NCBI GenBank assembly: GCA_963737575.1
Contig: CAVTTJ010000009.1
Location: 496,001-560,000, forward strand
DNA length: 64,000 bases
From: VRUE01 sp963737575
GTDB lineage: Bacteria; Actinomycetota; Thermoleophilia; Solirubrobacterales; 70-9
Direction of reading: 5' to 3'
Of this stretch, positions 1 to 9,200 are shown in pieces. The position numbers and the translations under genes are program-made. Each line of letters opens with the position of its first letter. Positions within the stretch are counted from its first letter, which is position 1. The notes beneath the pieces were generated by a model that did not search any database, had not been told where the DNA came from, and saw only the letters and a list, made by a program, of their open reading frames with translations.

Positions 1-1
1 A

Positions 2-259
2 TTCCGGGCCGGCCTCTATGCGCCCGATATGAACGACCCCGAGCTGCTGATACGAACAGGCGGCGAGAGGCGCCTGTCCAACTATCTCCTCTGGCAGGTG
101 GCCGATTCGGAGCTCGTCTTCTCCGATGAGCTCTGGCCGGACTTTTCGCGCGTCTCCTTCGAGGAGGCGATCGCGGAATGCCGCCGGCGAGAGAAACGTC
201 GGCGGTCGGATGGCACCGGGCCATGGCCGGCCCGGCAAATGCACCGAGAGAGAAGGTAA
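2..259 (+). CDS. uppS: Isoprenyl transferase (undecaprenyl diphosphate synthase), 3' end only
   Basis: The reading frame is open from base 2, so the 5' part of the gene lies outside the window; 85 C-terminal codons are present, ending in TAA at 257-259. The text APDMNDPELLIRTGGERRLS followed by NYLLWQVADSELVF and LWPDF is the diagnostic C-terminal block of cis-prenyltransferases, including the substrate-binding RTGGE(x)RLSN motif and the SELVF/LWPDF segment. The enzyme condenses isopentenyl diphosphate onto an allylic primer to make the C55 lipid carrier for peptidoglycan precursors, at the cytoplasmic membrane face. The tail after LWPDF is basic (ECRRREKRRR), as is common. The next gene is convergent, so this is the end of its transcription unit. 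Confidence 0.95.
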   Translation, partial: FRAGLYAPDMNDPELLIRTGGERRLSNYLLWQVADSELVFSDELWPDFSRVSFEEAIAECRRREKRRRSDGTGPWPARQMHRERR

Positions 260-486
260 GCAGGGGGCCGGGCGCCGTGGGCTGGGAAGAGCCCCGATAG
301 GCGACCGGCCACTCCCTCCTCCACCACGACTCGCCCAGGGACCCGGGAAAGGACCCCGAACGGGCGCGCAGTGGGTACCGCTGTGGCGCCTCCCGGCACA
401 GGAATCCGGGCTGGCCCCGCTGCCACCCTAGGTGGGGGTGGCATGTTCCCCGAGCCAGGGGGACCCGAGGAAGTCTTGCTCTCCGC
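250..486 (-). ncRNA. Candidate structured small RNA, unidentified
   Basis: The 351 bases between uppS and the convergent gene at 611 have no credible coding frame but do contain a well-spaced promoter (490-518, minus). Downstream of it the minus-strand RNA would carry successive hairpins: TGCCACCC/GGGTGGCA with a short loop (about 412-435), CCCGG/CCGGG around 390-408, GGCGC/GCGCC around 365-395 and CCCG-TT-CGGG near 358. I looked for the core motifs of RNase P RNA, SRP RNA, tmRNA and cobalamin riboswitches and did not find convincing matches. The 3' boundary is a guess because no T-tract terminator is visible; the RNA may overlap the end of uppS antisense. Confidence 0.3.
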
Positions 487-489
487 TAA

Positions 490-518
490 TTAGTACATCA
501 CTCAACCGCGAAAGTCAA
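490..518 (-). promoter_or_regulatory. Sigma-70-like promoter for the 250-486 segment
   Basis: On the minus strand TTGACT (518-513) and TACTAA (495-490) are separated by exactly 17 bases. This gives a predicted start near 483. It sits in an A+T-rich island in otherwise very G+C-rich DNA and lies downstream of the stop codon of the gene at 611, so it cannot serve that gene. Confidence 0.5.
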
Positions 519-610
519 CAGTCTGGCCCTGACATCGTGGTCAAGCGCAGAAATCAAATAAAACTTCTTTCTACCGCGATCGGGTGAAATTTCAGGCGTG
601 CGAAATCATC

Positions 611-1087
611 TCAGTCGAAGCGGGAGAACTTGAAGCGGCAGTAGTTGAAGCCGTAGGCGATCACCACGTCGTTGGCGAGATTGCCGTTGTGGACGAAGAG
701 CACGGCGTTGTGCTGATAGCGGGTGATGCGCTCCGCGCGCAGAGCTGCGGCCGCGCGAGCCAGATAGGACTTCTGGAGCTTCAGGAACCCGAACCACTTG
801 GCAAGATGCCCCGCGTCCTGCAGCGGGCGCGGAACGGCCGAGATCCTGTGCACGGTCCCGTCGAAGATCGCCGCGGCCCTGCCAAGCTTTCCCGCCGCAA
901 CGGCGAGGCGTTCGGCTTGAACGTCTGAGCGCACGCCCCGAACCGCTTGCTGGGTCGCTTCGACGCCTGGCCTGCAGATCGACTCCAGGCGGTTGACGTA
1001 TTCGGCGCGGTCCGGCCCGACCGCGGCGCCGGCCGATGCGCCCAGCGCCATCACAGCCAGCAACATCGCGCTCACCAATCGGCGCAC
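611..1087 (-). CDS. Secreted hypothetical protein
   Basis: About 158 residues, unrecognised family. A GTG at 1087 gives MRRLVSAMLLAVMALGASAG, a textbook signal peptide (basic n-region, hydrophobic core, AxA cleavage region). An in-frame ATG at 1147 and a start at 1192 would overlap the upstream MMPL gene and add a basic extension; none has a clear ribosome binding site, so the start is uncertain. The mature part (DRAEYVNRLESICRPGVEAT...) is probably helical with two cysteines and resembles the small secreted helical proteins common in this group. It follows the MMPL gene by 28 bases and is the last gene of the long minus-strand operon. Confidence 0.65.
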   Translation of the reverse strand: MRRLVSAMLLAVMALGASAGAAVGPDRAEYVNRLESICRPGVEATQQAVRGVRSDVQAERLAVAAGKLGRAAAIFDGTVHRISAVPRPLQDAGHLAKWFGFLKLQKSYLARAAAALRAERITRYQHNAVLFVHNGNLANDVVIAYGFNYCRFKFSRFD

Positions 1088-1115
1088 GCGAAGGCCGCCC
1101 GCTCGAAGGAATGTT

Positions 1116-4100
1116 TCACGCACCCGTATCGCCCGAAGAAGCTCCATGGAGGTCAAAACGCGGCAGCACCCGCTGAAGAGCGGTCGGGACATGCCAGACC
1201 CGATCGCCCAGCAATAGCATCAGCGCCGGCAACAGGACGATCCGGACCACCGTAGCGTCCAGCAGGATCGCGACCGTGAGCCCCACGCCGAGCTGGCTCA
1301 CAGTGGCGATCGGCGCGCCGGCGAAGGAGATGAAGACGGCCGCCATGATCGCCGCCGCACCGGTGATCACCCCGGCGGTCTTCTCGAGGCCGAAAGCGAT
1401 TGCGGTCGCGTTGTCGGCGCCGGCATCGCGCCGTTCGCGCATGCGGACGAGAAGAAATACCGCGTAGTCGATCGAGAGGCCGAACGTGACCCCGAAGATC
1501 CCCGCCGCGCCGACCGTGTCGATATAGCTGTGACCGCCCAGCGGGTAGCCCGCGGGGATCTTGCAGATGAGGCTGACGACGCCGACCGCAGCGGCCACCG
1601 AGGCGAGGTTGAGGCAGACCGCCAGCCCGGCCAGTAGCGGCGCGCGGAGGACCGCGACCAACATCAGGAAGGTGATCAGGACGATCGCGCCGATCACCAG
1701 CGGCAGCCGCGACTTGGTTGCGGAGCCGTAGTCGTTGAGGATCGCGGCGCCTCCGCTGACGCCCGTCACCAGGTTGCCTTCCCGCGACAGGCGCTGGGCT
1801 TCGTCGTCGAGGAGCTCGCCCGTTGCCCGAGAGCCGGCGGTGTTGAAGGGGTCGGTGGAGACGACGAGCAGTCGCGCGGCCTGTCCGCCCCGTCCCACAT
1901 TGACCGCCTCGCCCGCAAGGCCGCGGGGAACAGGTGGTGCGCCGTCGATCGCCGAGAGGACGAAGTAACCGGAGTCGAAGAGATGGGGCGAGCGACGACG
2001 CAATTCGCGGGCGCCGCGGACGAGAGGACCGGCGACGGCGCTGACGCGTACCCCCGCCCGCCCGAGCCCGCGCTGCAGGGCGTGCGAGCGGCTGTAGCCG
2101 CTCGAAAGCCCGCGCTGCAACGCCCCGGCGCCACCGTTCAAGGCGGCAAGCCCAGTGGAGAGGCGATGTGCCGCAGAGCTGAGCTGCTCGAGGCCTCCCT
2201 TCAGTTCTTCACCCTTGCCCGCGAGGTGCCGGGTCCCATTTTCGAGCCGGGTGCCGCCGGCAGCGAGCTGTTTGAGGGCACCGTGCAGCTGGATCGCGAC
2301 TTCGCGCATGCTCCTCACCTTGTCGCGCTCGGACGCAAGCACCCGGGCGAGCAGTCGCTCCTGCTTGGCCATCCCTCTCAGCGATGGATCGCTGCGAGCC
2401 GCCGCTTCCAGTTCGTTGGCGACACGGCGCGCTCGTCGCAGCGCCTTGTTTCGAAGACTGGGAACCAGGGCGTGAAGTTCGACTTCCAGGGCCAGGCCCG
2501 CATTCGACGCTTCTCGCTGACCGGCTGCCAACCGGCCGCTGCCGGTCGCGAGCCGTCCCAGCGCCTCGCTGGCGCGGGATCCGCCGGCGGCGGCTCGTTC
2601 GAGGCCGCCGGCAAGCAGGCCGGCACCGGCACCGGCCCGTTCGGAGCCCAGGCCGAGCAGGCCGCTGCCCCTCGCCGCGCGCGAGAGGCCGGCCCGCAGG
2701 CGGGCCACGGCGGCAGCGGCGCGGCGCAGGCCGGGACCGAGGTCGGAAAGCCCGCTGGGGCCGGCGGGCCCATTGGACGCAAGGCGGCTGCCAAGATCGC
2801 GAAGCGGCCGGACTGCCCGCTCGATCGGAGCCGGGCCGATCACCGCCCGCACCTCAGGGCGGGCTGCGATGCGACGCTGAGCACGGACCAGCAGCGCGAG
2901 CCGATGCTGGGTCGTGATCGGGCCGTGTCGGGCCGCGACGACGATCTCGAAGGGAGCCTCCCAGCCGGGGCCGACGGCGCGGTCGATCGCTTCGGCGCTT
3001 TGACGAGCCGGGCTTGACTTGGGCAGCTCGTTGACTCCCGGAGCGCCGGTGTTGAAGGCGAGGGCCGGCGCAGCGAGTAGCAGCAGCGGCACCGCGATCA
3101 GCGCGACGGCCAGGGCCGGGCGGCGCAGCGCGGCGTCGGCCATGGCCGCGACCCGGGATCGGCCCCCGGCAGGGGCGCGCTTGCCGATCGCGCCCATGTT
3201 GATCCGCTCCCCCAGGAGCGCCAGGAGCGCGGGCAGTGCGACCCAGGCGATCGCCACGCTTATCGGTGTGACGACCACAAGAGCGGTGGCCAGCGAGAGG
3301 AGCAGCGAACCCGGCTGCAGGAAGGAGGAGAGGAGAATCGAGGTGAAGAGGGTTGCGCCCGCGAACAGCGTGGTGCGGCCCGCCGTGCGCCTTGTGGTCA
3401 ATGCCGCCTGCCATGGCGAGGCTCCGCCCGCCAGCTCGTCACGAAAGCGGGAGACGATGAACAGCGAGTAGTCGACCCCGAGGGCCAGGCCCATCATCGT
3501 GCAGACGACCACCGAGAGGGCTTCGACCGTCATCACCGAGTCGAGCAGCACGAGGATGCCGCGACCCGCGAAGACCGTGAGCGCGCCGAATGCCAGCGGG
3601 ATCGCAGCCGCCATCAGCGAGCGGAAGACGAGCAGGAGGACGATCAGCAGAAGCGGCGCCGCGATGATCTCGGCGCGCTCGGTCGCTCTCAGTGATTCCT
3701 TCTGCAGGGCCCGCGAGACGCTGGCGTAGCCGGACTGGATCGCTTCGAGCGGCGGATGGACCCGTTCCGTGAGGGTGCGTTCGAGCGCAGGCACGGTGTC
3801 GCGCATGGCGACGTCGAGCGGTATGTGGTAGTCGAGCAGGATGATCGCCCGGCCCGGGCCGGGACGCAGATAGGCGACGGAGCCGCGGTCCCAGGGGGAG
3901 ATCGCGGTCAACCGCGGATCGCGACGCAGCGCCCGGACCAGCGCCGGGCCCTGCCGTTCGATCGCTCCGCGCGGTCCCCGTAGCAGGACCGCGAACGGCG
4001 AGGAGTCCCCGAAGTGCTCTTCGGCGAGAGCCTGGCCGCGGGCGGAGTTGGTGCCCGGCACTATCAGCGAGGTTGGCTCGAGCCTGTCTTCGACGCCGAG

Positions 4101-4193
4101 TCCGGCGATGGCGAGAGCCCCGCAACAGATCAGGACGACGATGAGGCCGACGACGGCCGTGCGAAGCCTCGCCTCACCCGTACTCCCCCCCAT
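1116..4193 (-). CDS. MMPL-family (RND superfamily) transporter
   Basis: 1025 residues, typical MmpL length. Membrane segment 1 is at residues 11-33. A first block of transmembrane helices (about 170-370) contains GLALGVDYSLFIVSRFRDE and a second block (about 800-1000) contains FGLSIDYAVFLLVRMRER. These two Asp-Tyr motifs are the proton-relay signature of actinobacterial MmpL proteins. Between them lies a long Ala/Gly/Arg-rich, probably coiled-coil, extracytoplasmic region (about 450-740). Members export lipids, glycolipids or other hydrophobic compounds using proton-motive force. The start is ATG at 4193, 21 bases after the stop of the secreted protein gene at 4215. Its place at the end of an operon of secreted proteins suggests that it exports a partner lipid or helps assemble a surface layer; that is inference. 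Confidence 0.93.
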   Translation of the reverse strand: MGGSTGEARLRTAVVGLIVVLICCGALAIAGLGVEDRLEPTSLIVPGTNSARGQALAEEHFGDSSPFAVLLRGPRGAIERQGPALVRALRRDPRLTAISPWDRGSVAYLRPGPGRAIILLDYHIPLDVAMRDTVPALERTLTERVHPPLEAIQSGYASVSRALQKESLRATERAEIIAAPLLLIVLLLVFRSLMAAAIPLAFGALTVFAGRGILVLLDSVMTVEALSVVVCTMMGLALGVDYSLFIVSRFRDELAGGASPWQAALTTRRTAGRTTLFAGATLFTSILLSSFLQPGSLLLSLATALVVVTPISVAIAWVALPALLALLGERINMGAIGKRAPAGGRSRVAAMADAALRRPALAVALIAVPLLLLAAPALAFNTGAPGVNELPKSSPARQSAEAIDRAVGPGWEAPFEIVVAARHGPITTQHRLALLVRAQRRIAARPEVRAVIGPAPIERAVRPLRDLGSRLASNGPAGPSGLSDLGPGLRRAAAAVARLRAGLSRAARGSGLLGLGSERAGAGAGLLAGGLERAAAGGSRASEALGRLATGSGRLAAGQREASNAGLALEVELHALVPSLRNKALRRARRVANELEAAARSDPSLRGMAKQERLLARVLASERDKVRSMREVAIQLHGALKQLAAGGTRLENGTRHLAGKGEELKGGLEQLSSAAHRLSTGLAALNGGAGALQRGLSSGYSRSHALQRGLGRAGVRVSAVAGPLVRGARELRRRSPHLFDSGYFVLSAIDGAPPVPRGLAGEAVNVGRGGQAARLLVVSTDPFNTAGSRATGELLDDEAQRLSREGNLVTGVSGGAAILNDYGSATKSRLPLVIGAIVLITFLMLVAVLRAPLLAGLAVCLNLASVAAAVGVVSLICKIPAGYPLGGHSYIDTVGAAGIFGVTFGLSIDYAVFLLVRMRERRDAGADNATAIAFGLEKTAGVITGAAAIMAAVFISFAGAPIATVSQLGVGLTVAILLDATVVRIVLLPALMLLLGDRVWHVPTALQRVLPRFDLHGASSGDTGA

Positions 4194-4214
4194 GGCAATC
4201 CCAGTCTACGTCGC

Positions 4215-5120
4215 CTAGCGCGAAAGCTCAGCAGATTTGCGCAATTTGGGGCTATGCGGCGTCGCACTGGCCGGTCGCTCCGCACGGCACGTGCGCACCG
4301 TTTCCACGTTGTAGTCGGGACGATTTTCGATGCTGAAGGTGGCCCGGGCCAACGAGAGGAGGCCCGATGTGAACCGCGGCGGCAGCGGACAGGAGGCGCG
4401 GAGGTAGCTGTGGGTGCGACCGAGGTAGCGAAAATGGCGGGCGACGACCATGTTGAAGTGAGCGAAATGAGGCCACGGCCCGACGTTGCGCGGGACGACG
4501 CTGACGAGAACTGTGGCAAAAGGCCCCGACTGGCGACGGACATGGAAGGGGAGGACGAAGGAAACCGGTGGATTGGGTGAGTAGGCGAGGACCCAGATCG
4601 CGGTTTGGCCCTTGCTGGTCTTGCCGTTGAACGCAAGCAGTTGGAAATGAAGCCCGAACGCGGGCTGAGACGGTAGGAAGACGCGCGAGTAGAGGCTTCC
4701 CGTGCCGACTATGGCGGCTCCACAGGCCGCGACGGCGTGGCGAGTGTCAAGCGCGCGCAGACGGGCCCGGGAACAGACCGCCAGCCCTTCGGTGTCGAGG
4801 ACGCCCCGGTAGGCGAGTTCGAGGCGGATCTTCTTGACGCGGGGCAGCGGAACCGAGTCCGACGTCTGGATTCCGGCCTGGAGACGCACCGAGACAGGGG
4901 TCGAGTGGTCGCGGGGAAGGGTGCGCGGCGAAATCCCGCCCCGCAGGTAGACGATCAGGCTGCCGAACTGGGCGCGCTCGCCGTGGACGGGCGCCGCGAG
5001 GACGCCGATCGCGACGACAAGAACGCCTGAGATGAGGGCTCGCCGGTTGCCCTTGCCGCGCACCAAGCGCGTGGCTCCACTAAGGGCAGCCCGGACGGAT
5101 CGGCCTGGCAGCTTGTACAT
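4215..5120 (-). CDS. Secreted hypothetical protein, single-domain relative of the 5.2-kb repeat proteins
   Basis: 301 residues. After a basic N-terminus there is a hydrophobic export segment (ALISGVLVVAIGVLAAPVHG, about residues 28-47). The mature part starts RAQFGSLIVYLRGGISPRTL and carries Cys pairs. The segment VCSRARLRALDTRHAVAACG, IVGTGSLYSRVFLPSQPAFG echoes the pattern of the neighbouring repeat proteins (Cys, a spacer, a second Cys, then IGT, a P-G turn and a beta strand), so it may be a distant one-copy version of the same fold. Function unknown. It starts at ATG 5120, 48 bases after the stop of the upstream gene, and ends 21 bases before the MMPL gene, so the two are probably co-transcribed. 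Confidence 0.75.
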   Translation of the reverse strand: MYKLPGRSVRAALSGATRLVRGKGNRRALISGVLVVAIGVLAAPVHGERAQFGSLIVYLRGGISPRTLPRDHSTPVSVRLQAGIQTSDSVPLPRVKKIRLELAYRGVLDTEGLAVCSRARLRALDTRHAVAACGAAIVGTGSLYSRVFLPSQPAFGLHFQLLAFNGKTSKGQTAIWVLAYSPNPPVSFVLPFHVRRQSGPFATVLVSVVPRNVGPWPHFAHFNMVVARHFRYLGRTHSYLRASCPLPPRFTSGLLSLARATFSIENRPDYNVETVRTCRAERPASATPHSPKLRKSAELSR

Positions 5121-5168
5121 CCTTGTATTCCCTGTTCGCCCACCCGCAAGGGAAGGGCAATCAGGATG

Positions 5169-7987
5169 TTAGCGCTGCGGGGCGTGGCCTCGCCGGCATT
5201 CTGCGCCGGCGGGAACGCTCACGATCTGCACCTTGTCGTTCTGGCCGACCAGTCTGACCCGGGCACTCTGCGGCTCATGGCAGAGATTTTCGCTGTTTTC
5301 GAGCAGCCCCCTCTGGCCTCCCTTGAGATCCAGGCGGACTCGCGAGATCGGGACGTCGGGGAGGTCCTCGAAGTTCGCCCGAAGGCGTTCGTGAACGGAA
5401 CTGACCTTCGCGACGAGATCGATCCGGACCTGTCCGCGAAGCGCGATCACCAGGTCCGGCAGGCGATGGACCGAGCTGCGAATGAGCACCGGTCCTTCGA
5501 GCGGCTTTTCGAGCAGGGGGCTCTCGGCGATCGCGTGTCCTATCACCGATCCCCTGGGGCAGTCTTCGGCTGCGAACTCCACGCCCGTGCACGGCCCGTT
5601 GATGTGGGCGTCGTCGAGAAACTCCGAGTGCGGGAGAACGACAACCACACTGGCGATGTTGGCCTCCCCGGGGCCGGCGTTCAAGGTGGCATGGAGTGCC
5701 GGATCCTTGGCGCGCCGGGTGCCACCGGAGAACCGCAGCGCCAGCTTCGGGCTGAACGGCAGGGTCCCGCAGTTGGCGACCTGGAAGTGCGAGGCGGGTT
5801 GCGCGATCGCTCCTTCGCTGCCTGCAATCTGCGCTCTTACTGAAAAGGCGTCGCAATTGGTCGGGTTGATCGCGAAGTTGGGTCGGTCCAGATGGACGCG
5901 GATCGAGCGGGTCCGCAGCGGGATGCCTTCGATGATCTGTGGCAGGGGATCGGAGACCGCCGTCACCTGGGCGGTCGCCGGATTCACCTCGATCGCGGCG
6001 CGGACCGCGACGTTGCCGAGGTCATAGGGCCCGGAGACCGCCGGTATGACAGCAAGAAGGCTCAGTGGCGCGCCCTTGTATGGCCCTGCGAGGTAGACCC
6101 TGCCCGACACGTAGACGGGATGGGTTCCGGCGCCTGCGCCTGCAGTCGCGATGCCGACCTGGCTGGCGGGTGGGCACGCGGGCGAGTCGAGCTCGGCGAA
6201 CCCGGAGTAGAACGGATTGGAGAGCCGGTCGATCGCCGACTCGGGACAGTACGGAACTCCCCTGAGCGTTGCGGTGAACCCCGGCGGGGTCGACACCGTC
6301 AGTCCGGTGAGGTTCTGGTCTCCGTTCTTGCGGCGAACTTCCACCGCGAAGGGAGCGTGGGCGCCGGGAGTCTTGTTGGCCGACGCGGCTTCGAAGCCGG
6401 GCGAGAAGGGGCGCGTCGAGCCCGGGCATGGCGCTCCTTCGGGCCCGCTGTCGATGGTGAAGTACTGGGTTGAGACCACGGGCCCGAGACTCGAGTCCCA
6501 CGGGGTGAAGGTGCTGGAGACCGGATAGGTACCGCACCGGGTCGGGGTTCCCAGCGAGCCGCGCTCGGAGCCGAAGATGTGCAGGTTGAAGTCCGTGAGG
6601 GGGCTTTGCGGCAGTTCGTTGAAGTTGACCGTGAGCTGCCCTGTCCGGGAGTTGGAAATGGCGGTCCCGACCAGCTTGATGTGGGTGGCGAAGCCGTTGG
6701 CGAGCAGGAGGATCCTGTACCTGTCGCCGGGCAGCGGCGCGCCCAGGTAGACGAAGCCGGGCAGCGGCCCGGGCAGCGCCGAGCTGTCGATCGTCAGGCT
6801 GCCGATCTTGGCGAACTCCGGGCAGCTTCCTTCTTCCTGCGTCCCGAACTTGGCTTCGGCATCCGAGCAGGCGACCTTTCCGTCGGCTGCGTTGGAGTTG
6901 ATCGAGAAGCCCTCGGGGAGGGTCACGGAGGCGCCGCGGAGCTCGGTCGGCGACGGAATCGTCGGGCTCAGGTCCTGGGGCACTTCGAGGTTCACCTCGA
7001 TGCCCGAAGCCGAGTCGGCCTCGGTCGTGGTCGGCTGCGCGTAGAGGCTCGGGTTGAAGGCGAGCTGGTCGCAGCCGATCATCTTCGGCCAGGAGTCTTC
7101 GGCGGTGGTCACGCCGCCGTCATAGGAAACGACTTCCAGCCGTGAGGAGTGGGCCGAGTCGCAGTTCGTCGGATCCTGGAGGAATGGGGTCAGCGGGCTG
7201 TGCGACGGTTCCGGCGGCAGTTTCTGACCGCACGGTTTGTAGATCGTGCTGGGGTCGAAGATGCTGCTTTCGGCGCCGAACGCGTCGCAAAGATTGTCGG
7301 TGTAGGCGGTTTCGCCTTTGCCCTGCGGGTTTTCTTCGGGGTTGAGGCGCAGCGGGTCGTGGATCGGGTCGGCGGGCACCCCCCAGATGTCCTGCTGGAA
7401 GCTCTGCAGCGGGAAGAGACCGTGGTAGATCGAGGTGGCGGCCGCGTCGAGCCCGTAGTCGCTGCCGGTACGGGACGAGAGGACCGTGAACTGAGGCACG
7501 CCGAAGAGGAAGATCTTGAACCCCAGGAGCCCGGCGTCATCGGGCGGCGGAATCAGGTTGTAGACGGCCGAGTTGAACGGCGATGCCGTTGGTCGGGTTT
7601 ACATTGACGATCCCGACCTGCGAATCGATCGGGCACTCGTTGGCCGAGAACTCGGCGATCGAGCACTGCGGGGTCGCGTGGGGGTTGCCGATGAACCCCG
7701 GCGGGAAGTGGACGATGGCGTCTTTGACGTCCTCGCAGTTGCAGGCGCTCTGGCTGTGCTGGAGCACCCGGTTTTCGACTTCGAAGTAGATCTCGACGTC
7801 GGGGTGGCCGCCCGCCTGCACGTTGCCGGGGCTCGACGCGAAGACTGAGATCGGGGTGTCGGCGGAGGCGTGATCGGCGCCGGCGAATGCCAAGCATGCG
7901 CAGGCCAGAGCCAGGACGAACAGGCCCGCCCTTCCCAGGCAGACAAATCGAATTCGGATCTCCCCCCTGATGCTTCAAGGATCGCAT
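5169..7987 (-). pseudogene. Large secreted repeat protein (paralogue A), frameshifted near its N-terminus
   Basis: About 930 residues if repaired. From roughly 7560 to the stop at 5169 the frame is intact (over 776 codons). The N-terminal part (PISVFASSPGNVQAGGHPDV) lies in another frame upstream of about 7565, and the export segment (GLFVLALACACLAFAGADHA) needs a further shift at a run of six G at 7966-7971 to reach the ATG at 7987. The protein is built from about four copies of a repeat. Each has a LPxGFxxN-type strand, Cys, CPxxSxIG, a pLxGxVYLgxP strand, an LxGxI...LPxxP strand and a closing GGxxGxLxxxxxxC. The middle repeat reads VTLPEGFSINSNAADGKVAC, then AKIGSL, GFVYLGAPLPGDRY and TPTRCGTYPV. 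All beta-rich and secreted; no known enzyme motif. It is a paralogue of the genes at 9201 and 17193. Whether the breaks are mutations or read errors cannot be told here. Confidence 0.7.
6931..7797. repeat. Direct repeat copy 1 (about 98% identical to 18994-19859)
   Basis: An approximately 867-bp block inside paralogue A recurs 12,063 bases further on inside paralogue E, in the same orientation. By eye I count roughly 15 substitutions plus a one-base deletion, mostly between 7590 and 7640. Outside the block the two genes are clearly diverged, so the block has sharp edges. This suggests recent gene conversion or a partial duplication. Confidence 0.9.
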
Positions 7988-8069
7988 GTCCCCCGCGCCG
8001 GCGGGGCGAATCCGAACAGCTGTTCGGCGATCGCGACACCAGTAGCCCGCCTGCGCCCAGCGGAGGATG

Positions 8070-9191
8070 TCAGTTCCGCGGCTCGATCCTCCAGCGGTAC
8101 TGCGGGGCATCGCTGATGCCACCGCATCCGAGGTCGTTGACCCGCACCGCGAAACGAGTGGCGACCTGGCCGCAGGTGCCGAACCCGAAGCGGTGATCTG
8201 CACGGAGCGAACGGATGGGCGTCGAGCCTGCACTCGAACTCCAGCGCCGGCGCCCGTACCCGCGAACCGGAATACCGCGGACCGCCTCCGCGTCAGCCGT
8301 GCCGGGTGGCGGGAGATGAGAAGCCCGGAGTTTCCGTGGGTGGCTGAGGCCCGGTCGCGGGCGGGACTCCTTCCCCTTCGAGCGTCGCAAACTGCTGACC
8401 GCCGACGGCGCTGTCGAGAATGCCGAGGTCGCCGCTGAGCCTGACCGAGAATGGTGGGCGCGAAGGCCACCTCGGAGGTGCAGCTGTCCTTGGGCAGAAG
8501 GACCACAGTCGGCGTGCAGGTCCCGCCGACGAGCCGGAATTGGTCTGCATTGGAAGTGTTCGTGATTCGTGAGGACGACGTTGTGGATCGTCACGTTTGC
8601 TTCCGCCTTCGTTGGTGAGGGTCACCGTCTTCGGCGGCAGAGGGACCGGCCCCGATCGGGAGCGGCAGGAACGTGAGCACCGGCGGTGTCACCGCAATGG
8701 TTCGGGCGGTTCCGACCATCCGCGCCTCGGCGTTGACGTTGTTTTCCTTGCATTCGTCCAATTCGTTGCAGTGTTTGCCGAAGGGAGCAGCGACCGTTAG
8801 CGTCGCCCCACTTGTAGCCCGGAAGCTGGGGACTGAAGGCCACGTCTATCGCGCAGCTCGCCCCGACCGCCAACGTGCCGAGGCATTCGTTGGATGTGAT
8901 CTTGAATATTTCGGGGTCGCCGGTTTGCTGCGGGACTCCACGCGAGGGAGACGAAATTGACGTTGAGGGCGAATTCGCCGGTGTTCGTCAGGATGAAGGT
9001 CTTCGACGGTGACGGACCGGTCGCGGGCACCCTCGGGCTGAATTCATAGAAGGTCGGGGTCGGAATTCCATGCTGGCCGGAGCGGCGATGCTTGCCTGGG
9101 CCTGGGTTGCGAGCAGCACCGTGAGGGAGGCGGCGACGATCGCCACGCGCTGGCACGACCTGGAGAGCCTACTCGGGTCCGAGTGGCTCAT
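8070..9191 (-). pseudogene. Secreted choice-of-anchor-D-like protein, heavily frameshifted
   Basis: The ATG at 9191 opens a good signal peptide (RVAIVAASLTVLLATQAQAS). The remaining peptide is scattered over all three frames: TPTFYEFSPRVPATGPSPSK and TFILTNTGEFALNVNFVSLAW, then LAVGASCAIDVAFSPQLPGY, then TVTLTNEGGS, then VVLLPKDSCTSEVAFAP, and finally SVRLSGDLGILDSAV. The pattern of TxTLTNTG strands followed by GxSCxxxVxFxP is the Ig-like ASPM/SPD-2/Hydin (choice-of-anchor D) domain found in bacterial surface proteins; two or three copies seem present. At least six indels are needed to join the pieces over 1.1 kb, so as it stands the gene cannot make a full product. It starts 9 bases after the stop of the upstream paralogue C gene. 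The exact C-terminal frame (stop at 8070) is uncertain. Confidence 0.55.
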
Positions 9192-9200
9192 CGTCCCGTG

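Noticed and set aside
82..444. Open frames on both strands over the uppS end and the following intergenic region
   Set aside because: Arg/Pro/Gly-rich compositions typical of shadow frames in G+C-rich DNA; they overlap the real uppS end and the hairpins.
250..490. Cobalamin riboswitch, RNase P RNA, SRP RNA or tmRNA
   Set aside because: A GGAATCCGG...CCCCGC stretch and GGGAAGAGCCC superficially recall a cobalamin element, but the order is wrong and no regulated gene follows. The conserved cores of RNase P, SRP and tmRNA are absent on both strands.
586..595. Perfect palindrome TGAAATTTCA as an operator
   Set aside because: Short A+T palindrome in a gap next to the end of a gene, with no promoter beside it; expected by chance.
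1983..3017. 344-codon plus-strand frame inside the MMPL gene
   Set aside because: It is the antisense shadow of the Ala/Gly/Arg-rich MMPL middle region; no domain features and no promoter.
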